From assembly GCF_014356525.2 (NCBI RefSeq), contig NC_052505.1, positions 17,838,885 to 17,902,884 on the forward strand: 64,000 bases of DNA, given 5' to 3'. A program made the translations under genes and the position numbers. Every line of letters starts with the position of its first letter. Position 1 is the stretch's first letter. Shown here in pieces: positions 1 to 10,021 of the stretch. The notes below the pieces were generated by a model. That model saw only the letters and a list, made by a program, of their open reading frames with translations. It did no database searches and had not been told where the DNA came from. The stretch comes from Nilaparvata lugens. Its lineage: Eukaryota > Arthropoda > Insecta > Hemiptera > Delphacidae.

Positions 1-497
1 TATGTTATGAATATAGTATAATATTATACTGAATACAACAGAGTTTTTCAGAGTTGTTATTCCATGATTTGCAGTTACATAAGCTCCAATTGGAATAAAA
101 ATCAAATTTATACAAATAAGCTATACTAGTTATTTTTACAACTATTCCCCAGACTTGTTGTCTTTGTGGTGAATATTCATTAAACATATTTTGCATAAGC
201 ATATCGGCCGCTATATTTTTTTTCTTGTGAGTGAATAAATATTTTATTTGATTTCCAATATAGGCTAGCTACTTGAGTCAATTTTATTTGACAAAAAGAA
301 GAATTGAAGGGTTTTCGTCTCTGAAACCTATAGAAAATCATTCTTTTCCTCTCACTCATTCTAAAATTCTCATTCACCCTATTTCTCTCTTATTTTTCAT
401 TCCTGGTTATCATTCTTTACTGACATACGACTACTGTTCTCTCCCAATTTTATAATTTCTCAATCTCTCTCACTCTCCGAAGACAACCCAGGGTCAA
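1..497. other. AT-rich DNA, no gene seen
   Basis: Unique-looking AT-rich sequence without a convincing ORF, terminal repeat or structural RNA. The right half becomes CT-rich (TCTCACTC-like runs). Confidence 0.5.
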
Positions 498-583
498 GGG
501 TTAAGTGTAAGATAGGGCCGACTGCGCCCTAACTTCGCCCTCCTAGGTCGAAAATAAAGGCAGGCATTCTATTCTATTCTCAC
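498..583 (+). repeat. SINE/LINE-like 3' tail with (ATTCT)n
   Basis: The block starts GGGTTAAGTGTAAGATAGGGC, passes through CGCCCTAACTTCGCCCTCCT, reaches AATAAAGGCA and ends in ATTCT repeats. The same block recurs at 36052-36133 and, interrupted, at 36866-36934 plus 37390-37430. A fixed body ending in AATAAAG plus a short tandem tail is the usual 3' end of a non-LTR retroelement or SINE; the 5' part is not identifiable. Confidence 0.6.
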
Positions 584-1080
584 TCATTCTCTCTTACTTC
601 ACTCACTCTTTCTTTTCTTTCTCTCTCTCACTCTCTCTCTTTCTCTCCCCTCTTGTCTCTCTGAAATCCAATGTAATTTTGATCATCGCAATCCTGCACA
701 CAACAGACTTTCTGCACAATAGACAAGGGCTACAGCTTCAATGCTTTCAAATGCGCAACACATACGATTCCCCCAACATTTTCCTATTATTTCATCTTCC
801 TTTCATCGCACCCTTCTCCTCTTCCTCCTCTCACACCTCCTCCTCCTTTTCATCATCTATATCTGCCTCCCCCACCACCACGTCATCCTGATCCTCCTCC
901 TTCTCATCGTCATCCCCTCGTCCTTCTCCTCTCCTCTCCCGACTCTTCCTCTACTTCTCCTGCTTTTCATCCTCCTCCTCCTACACCTCCACCTCCTCCA
1001 CCTTCTCCTTCACCTCCTCAACCTCCTTCACCACCTCCTCCTCCCGCTTCTCATCCTCCTCCTCCTCTCATTCCAATGTG
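584..1080. repeat. Pyrimidine-rich (TCC/CTT)n low-complexity tract
   Basis: Almost entirely C and T on the plus strand, with imperfect TCC, CTT and CACCTCC units. The ORFs it opens are Leu/Ser/Pro-only strings and are not genes. Confidence 0.85.
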
Positions 1081-1309
1081 TGCTGACCTCACTTATTATT
1101 TGCACTTTGAGAACAATGCTTATTAGAAATGGCCTCTGCACAACTACTGCTCACTCTAAGGCCGCATTATATCAAGGTCGGCCATAACTCCTCTAGACTT
1201 TTATCATGGTCGTCTACAATATTGGTTTGAGTGGTTATTACAGTCCGAACAATTGACACAGAAGTACACTCCATTTTCCAACATTAATTTGTCATTTTAT
1301 AAAATACCA

Positions 1310-2477
1310 TCTATATAATAAGAGAGAGTAGGGCTGTGTTTGTTCGTGTGTTCGTTTGTTCGCATCAAAACATGTCAACTTGTGGATTGCATACCGGAAA
1401 AACGGGAATGATTTAGATCTCCAAATTTTGCACATAGATTCTAAAAATATCAATCTCGTGCATCTGGAAGCCCAAATTTTAATGTTCCTTCTAGATTTTT
1501 CAGAATAAATGTTTCAATTTCATTAATGGTACATTCGATTTCATTAAAAAATCACCAACTCATATGGTCGGAATTAAGAAAGGAACATCTGTTTCTATAT
1601 TGCTTTCTACCTGAAAAACATAGTTTTGAAACTTCGTTTTCCTGATGCAATGTTTAGGCCTACACGTGGCATGGATTATTAATTTTTCAGCTAGAAAATT
1701 TCAAAATTTTTCAAGCCCTGATAGAATGACTGACTCACTGTACAGTCAGTCGAAATTTTTAATATTGGAATGAGGGGTATTTTGGCAAGCTGAGCAAAAA
1801 AATAAGGTCATATGAACCTTTTCAATATATATTCAAATGAAAAATTAGTTTTGTGGGTTGTCAAAACTCCCTCTGAAAGGGGAACTATTCAACTTATTCT
1901 ATCTTTTAGTAAAATAACAATGATTATCCACCCATGTATCATATTCTATTCTATAATAAAGGGAAGAACTGGATTATAAACGTAGCCAATACAGATGTAA
2001 AGTATAGGGAAATTATGTTTGACGCATTATCACGTCAGAACTACTGGACTGATAAACTTGAAATTTTGCATATAGATTCTTCCTTAACCGAGGGTGGTTA
2101 TAGATCAATTTTAAATTCTTCAAGATTTGATTACATCAAGTTTTCAGTTTGTCAAGTTTTCAATTATTTGTCATGCTTCCAGTTTGTATGCAAGCAACAG
2201 AAGATTTCTCTTGAGAGGAAATTTAAAGATAGGTATGATTGGAGATCCTTTTCGAATGATAAAAACAGGTTTTCCGTCACACCCAAATTTTTTCCGCTAT
2301 TTTGAATCCAACTTCTTTTTTTAATTGAAAGGTGGTCATACTGATTTACTTGAAATGCAGCATGTAAATTCTTAATCAACCAAGGACTCTTAGTTAATAG
2401 GCCTATTTTGAATTCTTCTAGATTTCATTACGTCAATTTTTGAGAAAGACCCTTGCGAAGCACGGGCTACCTGCTTG
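1310..2477 (+). mobile_element. Helitron-like element, family H2 (about 1.17 kb)
   Basis: The start is A|TCTATATAATAAGAGAGAG, matching the 5'-TC Helitron end inserted after A. The putative 3' end is a hairpin (CCCTTGCGAAGCACGGG, 2450-2466) followed by ACCTGCTTGT, one base from a CTRR|T end. The first 200 bp recur at 33208-33430, and the 3' part recurs inverted at 43347-43540. No Rep/helicase ORF is present, so it is non-autonomous. Short internal ORFs (for example 1934-2305) have no recognisable domain and share repeat sequence, so they are not annotated as genes. Confidence 0.6.
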
Positions 2478-3130
2478 TTAATAATAACTCTCGAACATAA
2501 TAGGAAAGTGAATGAATATATAAGAAATTAGATACTCAACCGCTTCATGCATGAATGAACCAAGTGCCAATTTCGGCTAAATACAATTTTCAAATTGATT
2601 CGATGCTATGTATAAATCATATAATGATCCACCAGAATATCATATCCTAATTACGAAAATTTGTCATTAAGTCATGTAAAAATACATTTTCTTGCATAAT
2701 ATTATGGTACAATAAACTTTATCGTGAACAATGATTATAAAGAAGAATCAACAATAAATTAATATCGGTTCAGTTATTCACCATAATAACTTGAATCAAA
2801 GCTATGCACTATAAAAGTCGGTGAAAATGGGAGAGTTGCTGCAATGCCTCTCTATAAATTCCATGTCTTTAACATGAATCTCACCACAGAAGGAACTACA
2901 ATTTCAGTCAAGCCTGAGTCTTTCCACCTCAAATACATACTAGACCTCATAACCCTACCTGATAACTCATACCTCTAACCCCTAACCCCCTCAACTTCTT
3001 ACATGACCTCGTCAGAAGAGCCTCGTGAATCACTTAATACAGTTACTCACTTAATCACTTAAATATCGGGGCACCGAGCTTTGCTCTGGAGTGTAAAAGC
3101 ATAGACAATTTGTAACGAAAGATTGAATCT
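2478..3130. other. No gene seen; AT-rich with short CACTTAAT-type repeats
   Basis: Ordinary AT-rich sequence. Around 3027-3061 there are short tandem-like units (CACTTAATACAGTTACTCAC) that reappear at 4480-4610. Confidence 0.4.
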
Positions 3131-3230
3131 ATAGTTTATAATTATTTATTCATTTTCTCAGTCGTACAATTATTTTTACAGTTAAATGAGGAGGCACAAC
3201 AGGCTTATGCCCAAAACCATCCATTTTCAA
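3131..3230 (-). repeat. Non-LTR retroelement 3' tail, TGTTGTGCC type
   Basis: Read on the minus strand, a conserved block (GGGCATAAGCCTGTTGTGCC) leads into AATAAATAATT. Related minus-strand copies lie at 22018-22150 and 22456-22560, each ending in AAATAAATAAAT-type runs. This is the 3' end of a SINE/LINE family; the rest of the element is absent. Confidence 0.5.
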
Positions 3231-3397
3231 ATTCATACTACATTCCAAATCAAAATCTAGGTTGAACTCATCAAAATAATAATTTATTCACACTTCAAAA
3301 AACAAACACATCATCAACTACAAATAGATATACTATGAATTCGATTTAGAATGATATACTATGTTTGCTACAATATTTGTTAATATACTATGTATCA

Positions 3398-3647
3398 TTA
3401 ACAGCATCTAGTTACTATTTTGGACTTTATGAAGTAAACATGTTTTCTAAAGAGAAGATAAATGAACGAAAATAATTTTCTCTTTCTGAATTTTTCTTTT
3501 CGTGAGATCAGCTGGATGATCTCACACACATGCTCTCGTTCACTCCCTTCCATTACGGTATCGACAGACGACAAAATTTCCAGCTGTTTTTCCAAGGACG
3601 TATTTATCCTTTTAATCTCCTTCAGCGAGTTATCCAAGGGTTGAGAC
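3398..3647 (-). other. Possible host-gene exon with coiled-coil character
   Basis: On the minus strand an open frame follows an ACTAG acceptor-like site at 3648-3652 and reads LDNSLKEIKRINTSLEKQLE onward, then a charged KEKFRKRK stretch. The heptad-like spacing of L/I with E/K suggests a coiled coil. It has no ATG of its own (the first codon shown is TTG), so if real it is an internal or terminal exon. I do not recognise the protein. The C-terminal third (FSFIYLLFRKHVYF) looks like read-through of non-coding DNA. It could be a chance ORF. Confidence 0.2.
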
Positions 3648-3752
3648 CTAGTGCAATCGAATCTTCATATCATAAACTTACTTTGTTCCAAATTTCGTGA
3701 AAATCGTTAGAGCCGTTTTCGAGATCCGTTGAACATAAATATAAAATACTCA

Positions 3753-4405
3753 TCTATATATATATAAAAGCGAAATGGCACTCACTCACTGACTGACTGA
3801 CTGACTGACTCACTCACTCACTCACTCACTCGCATAACTAAAAATCTACCGGACCAAAAACTTTCAAATTTGGTAGGTATGTTCAGTTGGCCCTTTAGAG
3901 GCGCACTAAGAAATCTTTTGGCAATTTTTCAACTCTAAGGGTTGTTTTTAAGGGTTTAAAGTTCGTCTTCTAGCATGTATATTCTTCTTCTCCCAATCTC
4001 TTGATTATAATTGAAATTTCCATATCATATGTTACTATAGAACTATAATCTAGATAGAGTACCTCTTCGAAACAGTTGTTAACAGGCAACTAAATTAATA
4101 ATTTTGTCAGGTTGGCAAGTTGAGTTGACTTTGTTAGGTTGGCACCAAGTTGAAGATTTAAATGCATTTATCGCGGAAAAATTGATTGGGCACTGCTACT
4201 TCAATCCTGGGAATATTATATTACTAGCCGTCAGGCTCGCTTCGCTCGCCATATCCTTTTAGCCAGACGTTTAGTCTCGACCCCCGACTGGATTGTCCTA
4301 ACATGATAAAAATTCAGGCGAGCGAAGCGAGCCTGCTAATCTCATCCTTGGATGACCCAGATATGGCTAGACGGATATGGCGAGCGAAGCGAGCCTGACG
4401 GCTAG
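3753..4405 (+). mobile_element. Non-autonomous Helitron-like element A (653 bp)
   Basis: It begins A|TCTATATATATATAAAAGCG and ends with a GCGAGCGAAGCGAGCC block followed by TGACGGCTAG|T, fitting the Helitron rule (5'-TC, 3' hairpin, CTRR, inserted between A and T). After the start come CACTCACT/GACT microrepeats and a conserved AAATCTACCGGACCAAAAAC block. An inverted copy of the 3' end lies inside at 4225-4260, so the last 180 bp form a large palindrome. Related copies are at 38242-39426, 42149-42817, 46491-46860, 50554-50712 and 15297-15467. No Rep/helicase ORF. Confidence 0.7.
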
Positions 4406-4469
4406 TATAACCATATAACCACATAACGAGATAACCAGATAATCACATAACCATATAAATATATATACA

Positions 4470-4615
4470 GGAATTTCTCGCTTGATATAATAGGATAAAT
4501 ACACTTGATACAATCGTGAATTACTTGATAAAGTTACTTACTTAATCACTTAATAAATACACTCAATACAATCGTGAATCACTCAATACAGTTACACTTA
4601 CTTCATATTGTGAGC
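4470..4615 (+). repeat. Short tandem duplication (ACTTGATACAATCGTGAAT units)
   Basis: Units of the type CACTTGATACAATCGTGAAT / CACTCAATACAATCGTGAAT with TTACTTACTTAATCACTTAA between them repeat about 65 bp apart. They are related to the block at 3027-3061, on the other side of Helitron A. Confidence 0.5.
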
Positions 4616-5685
4616 ATTTCTAGTAAATAACATCAATGCACCCCACTCTACTGACTGCAAACCTCACTACAGAAATAATAACACAGACCCCACTTCAATC
4701 ATTCAGAGCAAACAATAAAATTCAAGTATCCTTTCAGAGCATCCGCAGAACAGACCCAACTTCCTCCAAGTCCCACTTGTGCCAGTTCCACTTGTGCAAG
4801 TGCCGTCCTTTGAAACCATCTATTGATATTGATATTGATATCGGCGACCGTAGCCTCTCAGACAATCTTATTGATATTGTTACTGTTGTGGAGGATTTCA
4901 TTCGAGTGCAACTCAATATTTTGTGACAGTTCACTCAGAGCTCTTGTTCCCATAGGTGCTCTCCAGACTGATAGCTGGGGAATATTTGCACGTCTCATCG
5001 TTCGAAAAAGATAGAGAATGTAAAATAAAGGAGAAAGATGGAGATAAAAGTCGGCCTATTGCCCACAAACAAAATAGAGTTCGGCTATGTTTATCCTATG
5101 TACTCTATGAAGCGAGGTTTTTCCAATGAATCCTGTCTGTCGCACAGAAAAAGGATACCATTCGTTCTTATGGGAGTGTTCACACATGATTGGTAGGATG
5201 TTCGTCAGAGAAGAATACATTGACGCATAGAATATCAACAATCTAGAATAGTGGTTTTCTCTCATTGAAGCTGGAAGATAACGATTGGAATATAACATTG
5301 GAATTTTCAGTAGAAAAACAAACAGAACAATTCCAAATGGAGTACAATATGAAATAATTCAAAAGTTGAGAAATAAAAACCTTTGGAATATAAGTTATAT
5401 TATCTTGATTGAATGCATTCCATCTTCAGATTATTTGATGAACTGTTTGAATATTGAGCTATGAAATAATTACGACAAGCAATATGAATTTAGTCTTGAT
5501 ATCTCGCTTCTAGTGTTTCGGGATAGCTGAATCGTTTTCAACAATACAAATCTATTCTGTTGAATAACCATACTTGTTCACTATTAAAATTGAACTCACT
5601 TGAATTTCAAAAAACACTGATGAAGTGAAACACTTTTATTTTAAAAATTTTAAGAATTTTGAAAACACTTATGAAGTGAAACAAT
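4616..5685. other. No gene seen
   Basis: Short ORFs on both strands lack domains, plausible starts or splice context. A triplicated ACACTTATGAAGTGAAAC unit begins at about 5610 and leads into the fold-back repeat. Confidence 0.4.
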
Positions 5686-5965
5686 TTTAAAAACACTTAT
5701 GAAGTGAAAATGCACTTACATTGGTAATGACGATCGTTTCGACCAGTTGTGGGTCATCATCAGACTGTGAGAACTTACTCTAATCCTATTCTAAACTTAC
5801 TTTTACTACTCGGATTAGAGTAAGTTTACTCTAATCCTATTCTAAATTTACTTTTACTTACTCGGATTAGAGTAAATTCCTACAGTCTGATGATTACCCA
5901 CAACTGGTCGAAACGATCGTCATTACCAATGTAAGTGCATTTTTACTTCATAGGTGTTTTTAAAA
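5686..5965. repeat. Fold-back repeat with hammerhead-like core in both arms
   Basis: The two arms (about 5686-5766 and 5885-5965) are near-perfect inverted copies, sharing AATGCACTTACATTGGTAAT and CGATCGTTTCGACCAGTTGT. Between them lies an internal duplication of GTTTACTCTAATCCTATTCT-type sequence. Reading outward, each arm contains CTGATGA, a short stem (ACC..GGT), GAAAC, then GATCGTC; on the plus strand these are at 5887-5893, 5910-5914 and 5919-5921. The order matches a hammerhead ribozyme core with a very short stem III, but stem I pairing looks weak. Copies of such motifs are known in Penelope-like retroelements; assignment to that group is inference. Confidence 0.5.
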
Positions 5966-6179
5966 TTGAAGTTTGCAAATCTATTTTTTACTTTCATTCT
6001 TTGAAAGTATTGTAGAATATTATTGTAAAAATGACATTGGAGAAGTACTGGCCGAAAAGTTAGTGAGAAACCCGGCTGAGTCAAAAACAGTACAGTAAGA
6101 ATGAAATTTAGAAAGAGATCATAATAATTTCTCATTCATTCAAACAAGACTCCCTCGCCTCTTTCTTTCTCGAAAAATA

Positions 6180-6686
<507 letters not shown>

Positions 6687-6689
6687 GTA

Positions 6690-6878
6690 GTATCTTAACT
6701 TTTGCATTTTTCATCATTATTCTTGCTCAATATTATTGTAGAACTCATCAGTTTAATATGATTCACCATGTCATTTCAACGCTACTGGTATTTATTTTTA
6801 ACGCAAGAACGTAAGTTGAATTATGTTTTGTTAAACACATGAATAAAGGAATCTGAATCTGAATCTGAATCTGAATCT
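6690..6878 (+). repeat. Non-LTR/SINE-like 3' end with (GAATCT)n tail
   Basis: The stretch ends ACACATGAATAAAGGAATCT followed by GAATCTGAATCT units (6855-6878), a polyadenylation-type signal next to a short tandem tail. Such a tail is typical of SINE/LINE 3' ends; no coding sequence is attached. Confidence 0.45.
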
Positions 6879-7795
6879 CTCTCTCTCTTTCTCTCTATCT
6901 CTCCGACTTTCTCTCTCTCTCTTTCTCTCCCTTTTTGTCACTCTTTCTCTCTTCTTACTATGGATGAGATACGGCACAGAAGCAGTGATCAGATTGATGA
7001 CGTTCGATAAATTTCAAATTCAGCGCTCGGAATGAACAGGTGAAGATGAATGAATGAATGAATGAACGAGACGCCTCCCATTTCATTCTTTAATTCATCA
7101 AGCTCGCCTTTCCGTGCTCTTCAGTCAACTTCAATCGACTTTTCTTTTAATCGACACGTTTTCACAGCGATGCGATGTTGCCAAATGGTGCGCGAGCTTG
7201 CGATTTATCACAAGTAGTGAAAATCCCTAATTCAAGCACTGACCGGTAGAGGGCAGGATATTCTGTTTTCTACCTCGTCAAGCATTCAGGCTTTCTTTTT
7301 TCTCCTTTCCACACATCTCTCACTCCTCCTCATCAACCTCCTCCACCTCTTCCTCCTTCAACTCTTCTTCTATTCCTCGTTTTGCTCCTTATCCTCCTTC
7401 TCCACCACCGCTTAAAACTCTAAAACTCTTTTGTTATTTTCTTCATCACTCTGCCGGTCACAGCAAGGACTTGGGATTTGTTCATTAATCTTCCTACTTC
7501 AGCCTTCCATTAGCGTTGCAAAACTTGGGGCCGAAAAAGACCTCTTCTAATTGGTGCACTTGCCACACATACACACGCACACTCACATAAACCAGCACAC
7601 TCACAGTGTATCTAAAATGCACATCTGGCATTATTTTATTGAAAAGCACTCAGGACAATGATTTGTAACGGAAAAACTCACCTATCAGGTCATGTGACAT
7701 GCTTGGCTTCTGTAACATCACTATGAGATAACCAAAGACTATTCATAGATTGAATAGTGTTGGGAACAGTTATTATTATTAAACGAAAATCCAAA
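6879..7795. other. No gene seen; CT-rich patches and one duplicated segment
   Basis: CT-rich at 6878-6950 and pyrimidine-rich at 7300-7400. The segment 7706-7780 (GGCTTCTGTAACATCACTAT to GTGTTGGGAACAGTT) is repeated in the same orientation at 14427-14495, beyond the fold-back element. Confidence 0.5.
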
Positions 7796-7799
7796 TTAA
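7796..7799. other. Putative TTAA target duplication, left
   Basis: TTAA directly precedes GGCTGTGCAAAG here, and TTAA directly follows CTTTGCACAGCC at 14294-14297. This fits a 4-bp TTAA duplication around the fold-back element. Confidence 0.5.
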
Positions 7800-8433
7800 G
7801 GCTGTGCAAAGGCTAAAAATAAACTTTCTACTGGTGATATTTTTCAAAGCTTTTCGATTTGTATACTATCAAGCTATCAAAATTAAAAAGTTTTCAGGAG
7901 AACATTTTTTTTCGATCATTACTTTTTGAGATATGAGCGCCTATAGTTAAAATTTTTGGTGAAATGGTGAAAAGAGAAAGTGTGGGATTATGAAATTCAA
8001 TTAATTTTCGTGATATTTCTTTGAGTTTTTCGATTCGTATATCATCAAGCTATTGAAATGAAAAAGTTTTTTCAGGGAAACATTTTTCCGATCATTATTT
8101 TTTTGATATATGAGCGCCTATAGTTCAAATTTTTGGTGAAATAGTGAAAAGAGAAAGTATGGGATTGTGAAATTCAATTAATTTTCGTGATATTTCTTTA
8201 AGTTTTTCGATTCGTATATCATCAAGCTATCAAAATGAAAAAGTTTTTTCAGGGAAACATGTTTTTCTGATCATTACTTTTTGAGATATGAGCGACTAAA
8301 GCTTAAATTTTTGGGACAGAACATTTCAAATTCGTACGACATAAATCCAATCCATGAGATTCAGAGGATGAATTCTTAATAGTATTGTTGATCTAGTAAA
8401 TCAAAAAAATTCTGAAAATATCAATTTTTGAAT
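7800..8433 (+). mobile_element. Fold-back transposon, left arm (split by LTR element)
   Basis: Starts GGCTGTGCAAAGGCTAAAAA; its inverted partner ends the element at 14293. The arm holds about three tandem units of roughly 175 bp, seen from TATCAAGCTAT-type motifs at about 7863, 8040 and 8215 and GATATGAGCGCCTATAGTT blocks. There is no coding capacity. The central part near 8350-8433 pairs with 13954-14110 on the other side of the LTR retrotransposon, so the two parts were once contiguous. Confidence 0.65.
8430..8433. other. GAAT target-site duplication, left
   Basis: GAAT directly precedes the 5' LTR, and GAAT follows the 3' LTR at 13950-13953. A 4-bp duplication fits Ty3/Gypsy integrases. 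Confidence 0.8.
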
Positions 8434-8618
8434 TGTCACAAAGTAAAATTGTGACGAGAAAATAATAAATAATATTATTGAAAGACGCTCGGCTATCAGC
8501 AATGCTAGCCGACCGCGGAGATAAGGGAGGTACCGATGGCGCACCATCTTCCGCGCATCAAGACAATTTCCACCGCCTCTGGCGGCGGCTCAACTCCATC
8601 CCCTCCACTTTGGGGGAG

Positions 8619-8626
8619 TATTTAAA
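8619..8626 (+). promoter_or_regulatory. LTR TATA box
   Basis: TATTTAAA follows a GGGGGAG box; a start site is expected near 8649-8652 (ACAGCAT). The same box is at 12590-12597 in the 3' LTR. In the solo LTR it has changed to TATTCAAA (minus strand, about 27253-27260). If transcription starts here, the whole minisatellite lies in the transcript leader. Confidence 0.6.
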
Positions 8627-8689
8627 GGCCGGACGAGCCCCAGACCACAGCATTCCGCTCACAAACCTTCCTACTCCTGGTACAGCGGC

Positions 8690-9695
8690 CCATTGGCTGC
8701 CGTACGTCCCTGTCCTCCCATCTACCTAGGGCACAGCGGACCGTTGTCTGCCGTCCCTGTCCTCCCATCTACCTAGGGCACAGCGGACCGTTGTCTGCCG
8801 TCCCTGTCCTCCCATCTCCCTAGGGCACAGCGGACCGTTGTCTGCCGTCCCTGTCCTCCCATTTCCCCAGGGCACAGCGGACCGTTGTCTGCCGTCCCTG
8901 ACCTCCCATCTCCCTAGGGCACAGCGGACCGTTGTCTGCCGTCCCTGTCCTCCCATTTCCCCAGGGCACAGCGGACCGTTGTCTGCCGTCCTGTCCTCCC
9001 ATTTCCCCAGGGCACAGCGGACGTTGTCTGCCGTCCCTGACCTTCCATTCCCCCAGGGCACAGCGGACCGTTGTCTGCCGTCCCTGTCCTCCCATCTCCC
9101 TAGGGCACAGCGGACCGTTGTCTGCCGTCCCTGTCCTCCCATCTCCCTAGGGCACAGCGGACCGTTGTCTGCCGTCCCTGTCCTCCCATTTCCCCAGGGC
9201 ACAGCGGACCGTTGTCTGCCGTCCCGACCTCCCATCTCCCTAGGCACAGCGGACCGTTGTCTGCCGTCCCTGTCCTCCCATTTCCCCAGGGCACAGCGGA
9301 CCGTTGTCTGCCGTCCCTGACCTCCCATTCCCCCAGGGCACAGCGGACCGTTGTCTGCCGTCCCTGTCCTCCCATCTCCCTAGGGCACAGCAGACCGTTG
9401 TCTGCCGTCCCTGTCCTCCCATTTCCCCAGGGCACAGCGGACCGTTGTCTGCCGTCCCTATTCTTCCTTCTCCCCAGGGCACAGCGGACCGTTGTCTGCC
9501 GTCCCTATTCTTTCTATCCCCTCAGGGCACAGCGGACCGTTGTCTGCCATCCCTATTCTTCCTTCTCCCCAGGGCACAGCGGACCGTTGTCTGCCGTCCC
9601 TATTCTTCCTTCTCCCCAGGGCACAGCGGACCGTTGTCTGCCGTCCCTATTCTTCCTTCTCCCCAGGGCACAGCGGACCGTTGTCTGCCGTCCCT
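8690..9695 (+). repeat. 47-bp minisatellite inside the 5' LTR, about 20 copies
   Basis: Each unit reads GGGCACAGCGGACCGTTGTC then TGCCGTCCC, followed by a variable CT-rich part. At least four variants (CCCATCTACCTA, CCCATCTCCCTA, CCCATTTCCCCA, CTTCTCCCCA) occur in a non-random order, the last grouped at the 3' end. The core contains GGAC..GTCC, able to form a short hairpin. Long Pro/Ser or Gly/Arg ORFs on either strand arise because 47 is not a multiple of 3; they are not genes. Confidence 0.9.
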
Positions 9696-9980
9696 ATCCT
9701 GTCTGTCCTTCCTTTTCCTACTTCACTGGAGCGGAACCGAGGCCGTAAGGCCGATACAAAATTACATCAAAGTGGTGTCATCAGAGAAGAGAGCGACCTT
9801 CACGCCGTCAGAAGCACCAGGAGGTGCTGTTCTCGCCAGCTGAGGCACAAAGAAGAAGGAAGAGGAACTTCGACTTGCCTCCTTTCCCCGCCCACATTAC
9901 GACTGAGCGAAGTCATCCAGGAGCAACACCTGGGTATCAATCACCCACCTCTGAAGCTACTCAGGGTGCACGTGATAGAT

Positions 9981-9999
9981 TGGCGCCCGCACTTGGGGC
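9981..9999 (+). other. Primer-binding site (tRNA-Lys-like)
   Basis: TGGCGCCCGCACTTGGGGC lies 3 nt after the LTR end. TGGCGCCC is the usual start of a tRNA-Lys-primed site in retroelements; the exact tRNA is inferred, and the inner part has not been compared with a planthopper tRNA. Confidence 0.7.
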
Positions 10000-10021
10000 A
10001 CGAGGCAACGAAGTAAGAATC

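Larger units (their letters stand above)
8434..9977 (+). repeat. 5' LTR
   Basis: Starts TGTCACAAAGTAAAATTGTG and ends ACGTGATA. It contains a TATA box at 8619-8626, a 47-bp minisatellite from about 8690 to 9695, and a unique U5-like stretch to the end. TGTCAC and GTGATA are imperfect inverted terminal repeats. Compared with the 3' LTR there are a few substitutions (for example CTACTCCTGG here, CTGCTCCTGG there) and small repeat-number differences. Confidence 0.9.

Noticed and set aside
741..1187. 148-aa Leu/His-rich ORF with apparent membrane segments
   Set aside because: Low-complexity CTC/TCC tract; hydrophobicity follows from the DNA repeat.
8690..9695. CRISPR-like look of the regular repeat array
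   Set aside because: The units are contiguous with variable CT-rich parts that repeat among units, not unique spacers; the context is an LTR in a eukaryotic genome.
8726..9843. Several long overlapping ORFs on both strands (up to 200 aa) in the LTR minisatellite, and their equivalents at 12744-13815 and 25830-27268
   Set aside because: They are translations of a 47-bp repeat in all frames (47 is not a multiple of 3); the same peptides recur in three LTRs and have no domain.
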